Source: Vagococcus lutrae (lineage in GTDB: Bacteria > Bacillota > Bacilli > Lactobacillales > Vagococcaceae). From it: a stretch of DNA of 64,000 bases. Both the position numbers and the translations under genes were made by a program. The first letter of the stretch is position 1. Every line of letters begins with the position of its first letter. Positions 63,722 to 64,000 of this stretch are shown here, piece by piece. The stretch lies in contig NZ_NGJW01000008.1 in assembly GCF_003987555.1 (NCBI RefSeq), positions 29,663 to 93,662 of the forward strand. Direction: 5' to 3'. Under the pieces are notes generated by a model, which did not search any database, had not been told where the DNA came from, and saw only the letters and a program-made list of their open reading frames with translations.

Positions 63722-64000
63722 TTATTTTACTTCAATGAGGCGATTCATCATGAATATTCTTAATTTCATGTTCTCAAATGATTTAAATCCATAGGATACC
63801 CGTTTTAAGGTTTTAATATGTGTGTTTTTAGCTTCAATCTTACCATTTGAATAGGGATATATTAGGGAATTACGAATCCCTTCTTCATAGTTTAAAAGGT
63901 TTTGAAGTTTCTTACGAAATTCTGAATCTAATGTTTCAGGTAGTTCTTTTAGTTGTTGGATAAATGACACGTGATTTTTGCTTCTGAAAGCATCCATAAT
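63722..64000 (-). mobile_element. ISL3-family transposase, C-terminal part (cut by window edge)
   Basis: The frame stays open to the right edge, so only the last 92 or so codons are visible. The typical C-terminal block of DDE ISL3 transposases is present: YSNGKIEAKNTHIKTLKRVS then YGFKSFENMKLRIFMMNRL, with the catalytic Glu in GKIEAKN. Looks intact as far as seen. Confidence 0.88.

Overview
The window is a low-GC Firmicute chromosome segment, most probably from the Enterococcaceae and closest in feel to Vagococcus or Enterococcus. The reasons are AT-rich DNA, strong GGAGG-type ribosome binding sites with some GTG/TTG starts, the gene order ruvA-ruvB-queA-tgt-yajC-comN-adhE-mreC-mreD-sagA, and PcsB/SagA-type secreted cell-wall hydrolases. 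Genus assignment is inference. No rRNA, tRNA or CRISPR array was seen.

Layout. 1-3.8 kb: an M23 peptidase with a WalR-type box, then a GH1 6-phospho-beta-glucosidase divergent from a GntR/HutC regulator. 3.8-9.4 kb: an AT-rich phosphonate-type ABC cassette (phnD-phnC-phnE-phnE) ending in a calcineurin-like phosphodiesterase and divergent from a Crp/YeiL-like regulator. Its control region carries four 11-bp-spaced Pho-box repeats and a CRP-type dyad, and both ends of the cassette carry a GGACTGATGA hairpin resembling an ISL3-family IS end. 9.7-14.4 kb: a MerR/histidine-phosphatase pair and an ECF vitamin transporter (T, fused A-A, S, DUF4430 lipoprotein), probably for cobalamin. 14.5-18.4 kb: trehalose PTS, phosphotrehalase and TreR. 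18.6-25 kb: Rrf2 + YhgE/Pip, DsrE-like + xpt, RlmD-type methyltransferase.

24.3-31.2 kb is the most interesting part: a tight six-gene operon yitT - gntR - pepV-like dipeptidase - glycosylasparaginase - GH151-like (candidate alpha-L-fucosidase) - ROK sugar kinase, behind one promoter with a GTATATAC palindrome. The gene set mirrors the Lactobacillus casei alf-2 cluster for fucosyl-GlcNAc-asparagine, but with a different fucosidase-family enzyme and no recognisable permease.

31.2-46 kb: veg, vanZ-like, pepF, an APC permease, sagA-like NlpC/P60, mreDC, adhE (two Rex-type operators), comN, yajC, tgt, queA, ruvB, ruvA. 46-57.7 kb: a myo-inositol catabolic operon (mmsA-iolB-C-D-idh-iolE-SSS transporter-iolG-orphan PTS EIIB) divergent from a DeoR-type iolR and a tautomerase; iolJ is absent. 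57.7-63.6 kb: a membrane-anchored GH18 enzyme, a SigH/ComX-like sigma factor, and a Fur-boxed siderophore ABC operon. The right edge is the 3' end of an ISL3-family transposase.

Many start codons were placed downstream of the longest open frame because of a better-positioned ribosome binding site; each case is stated.
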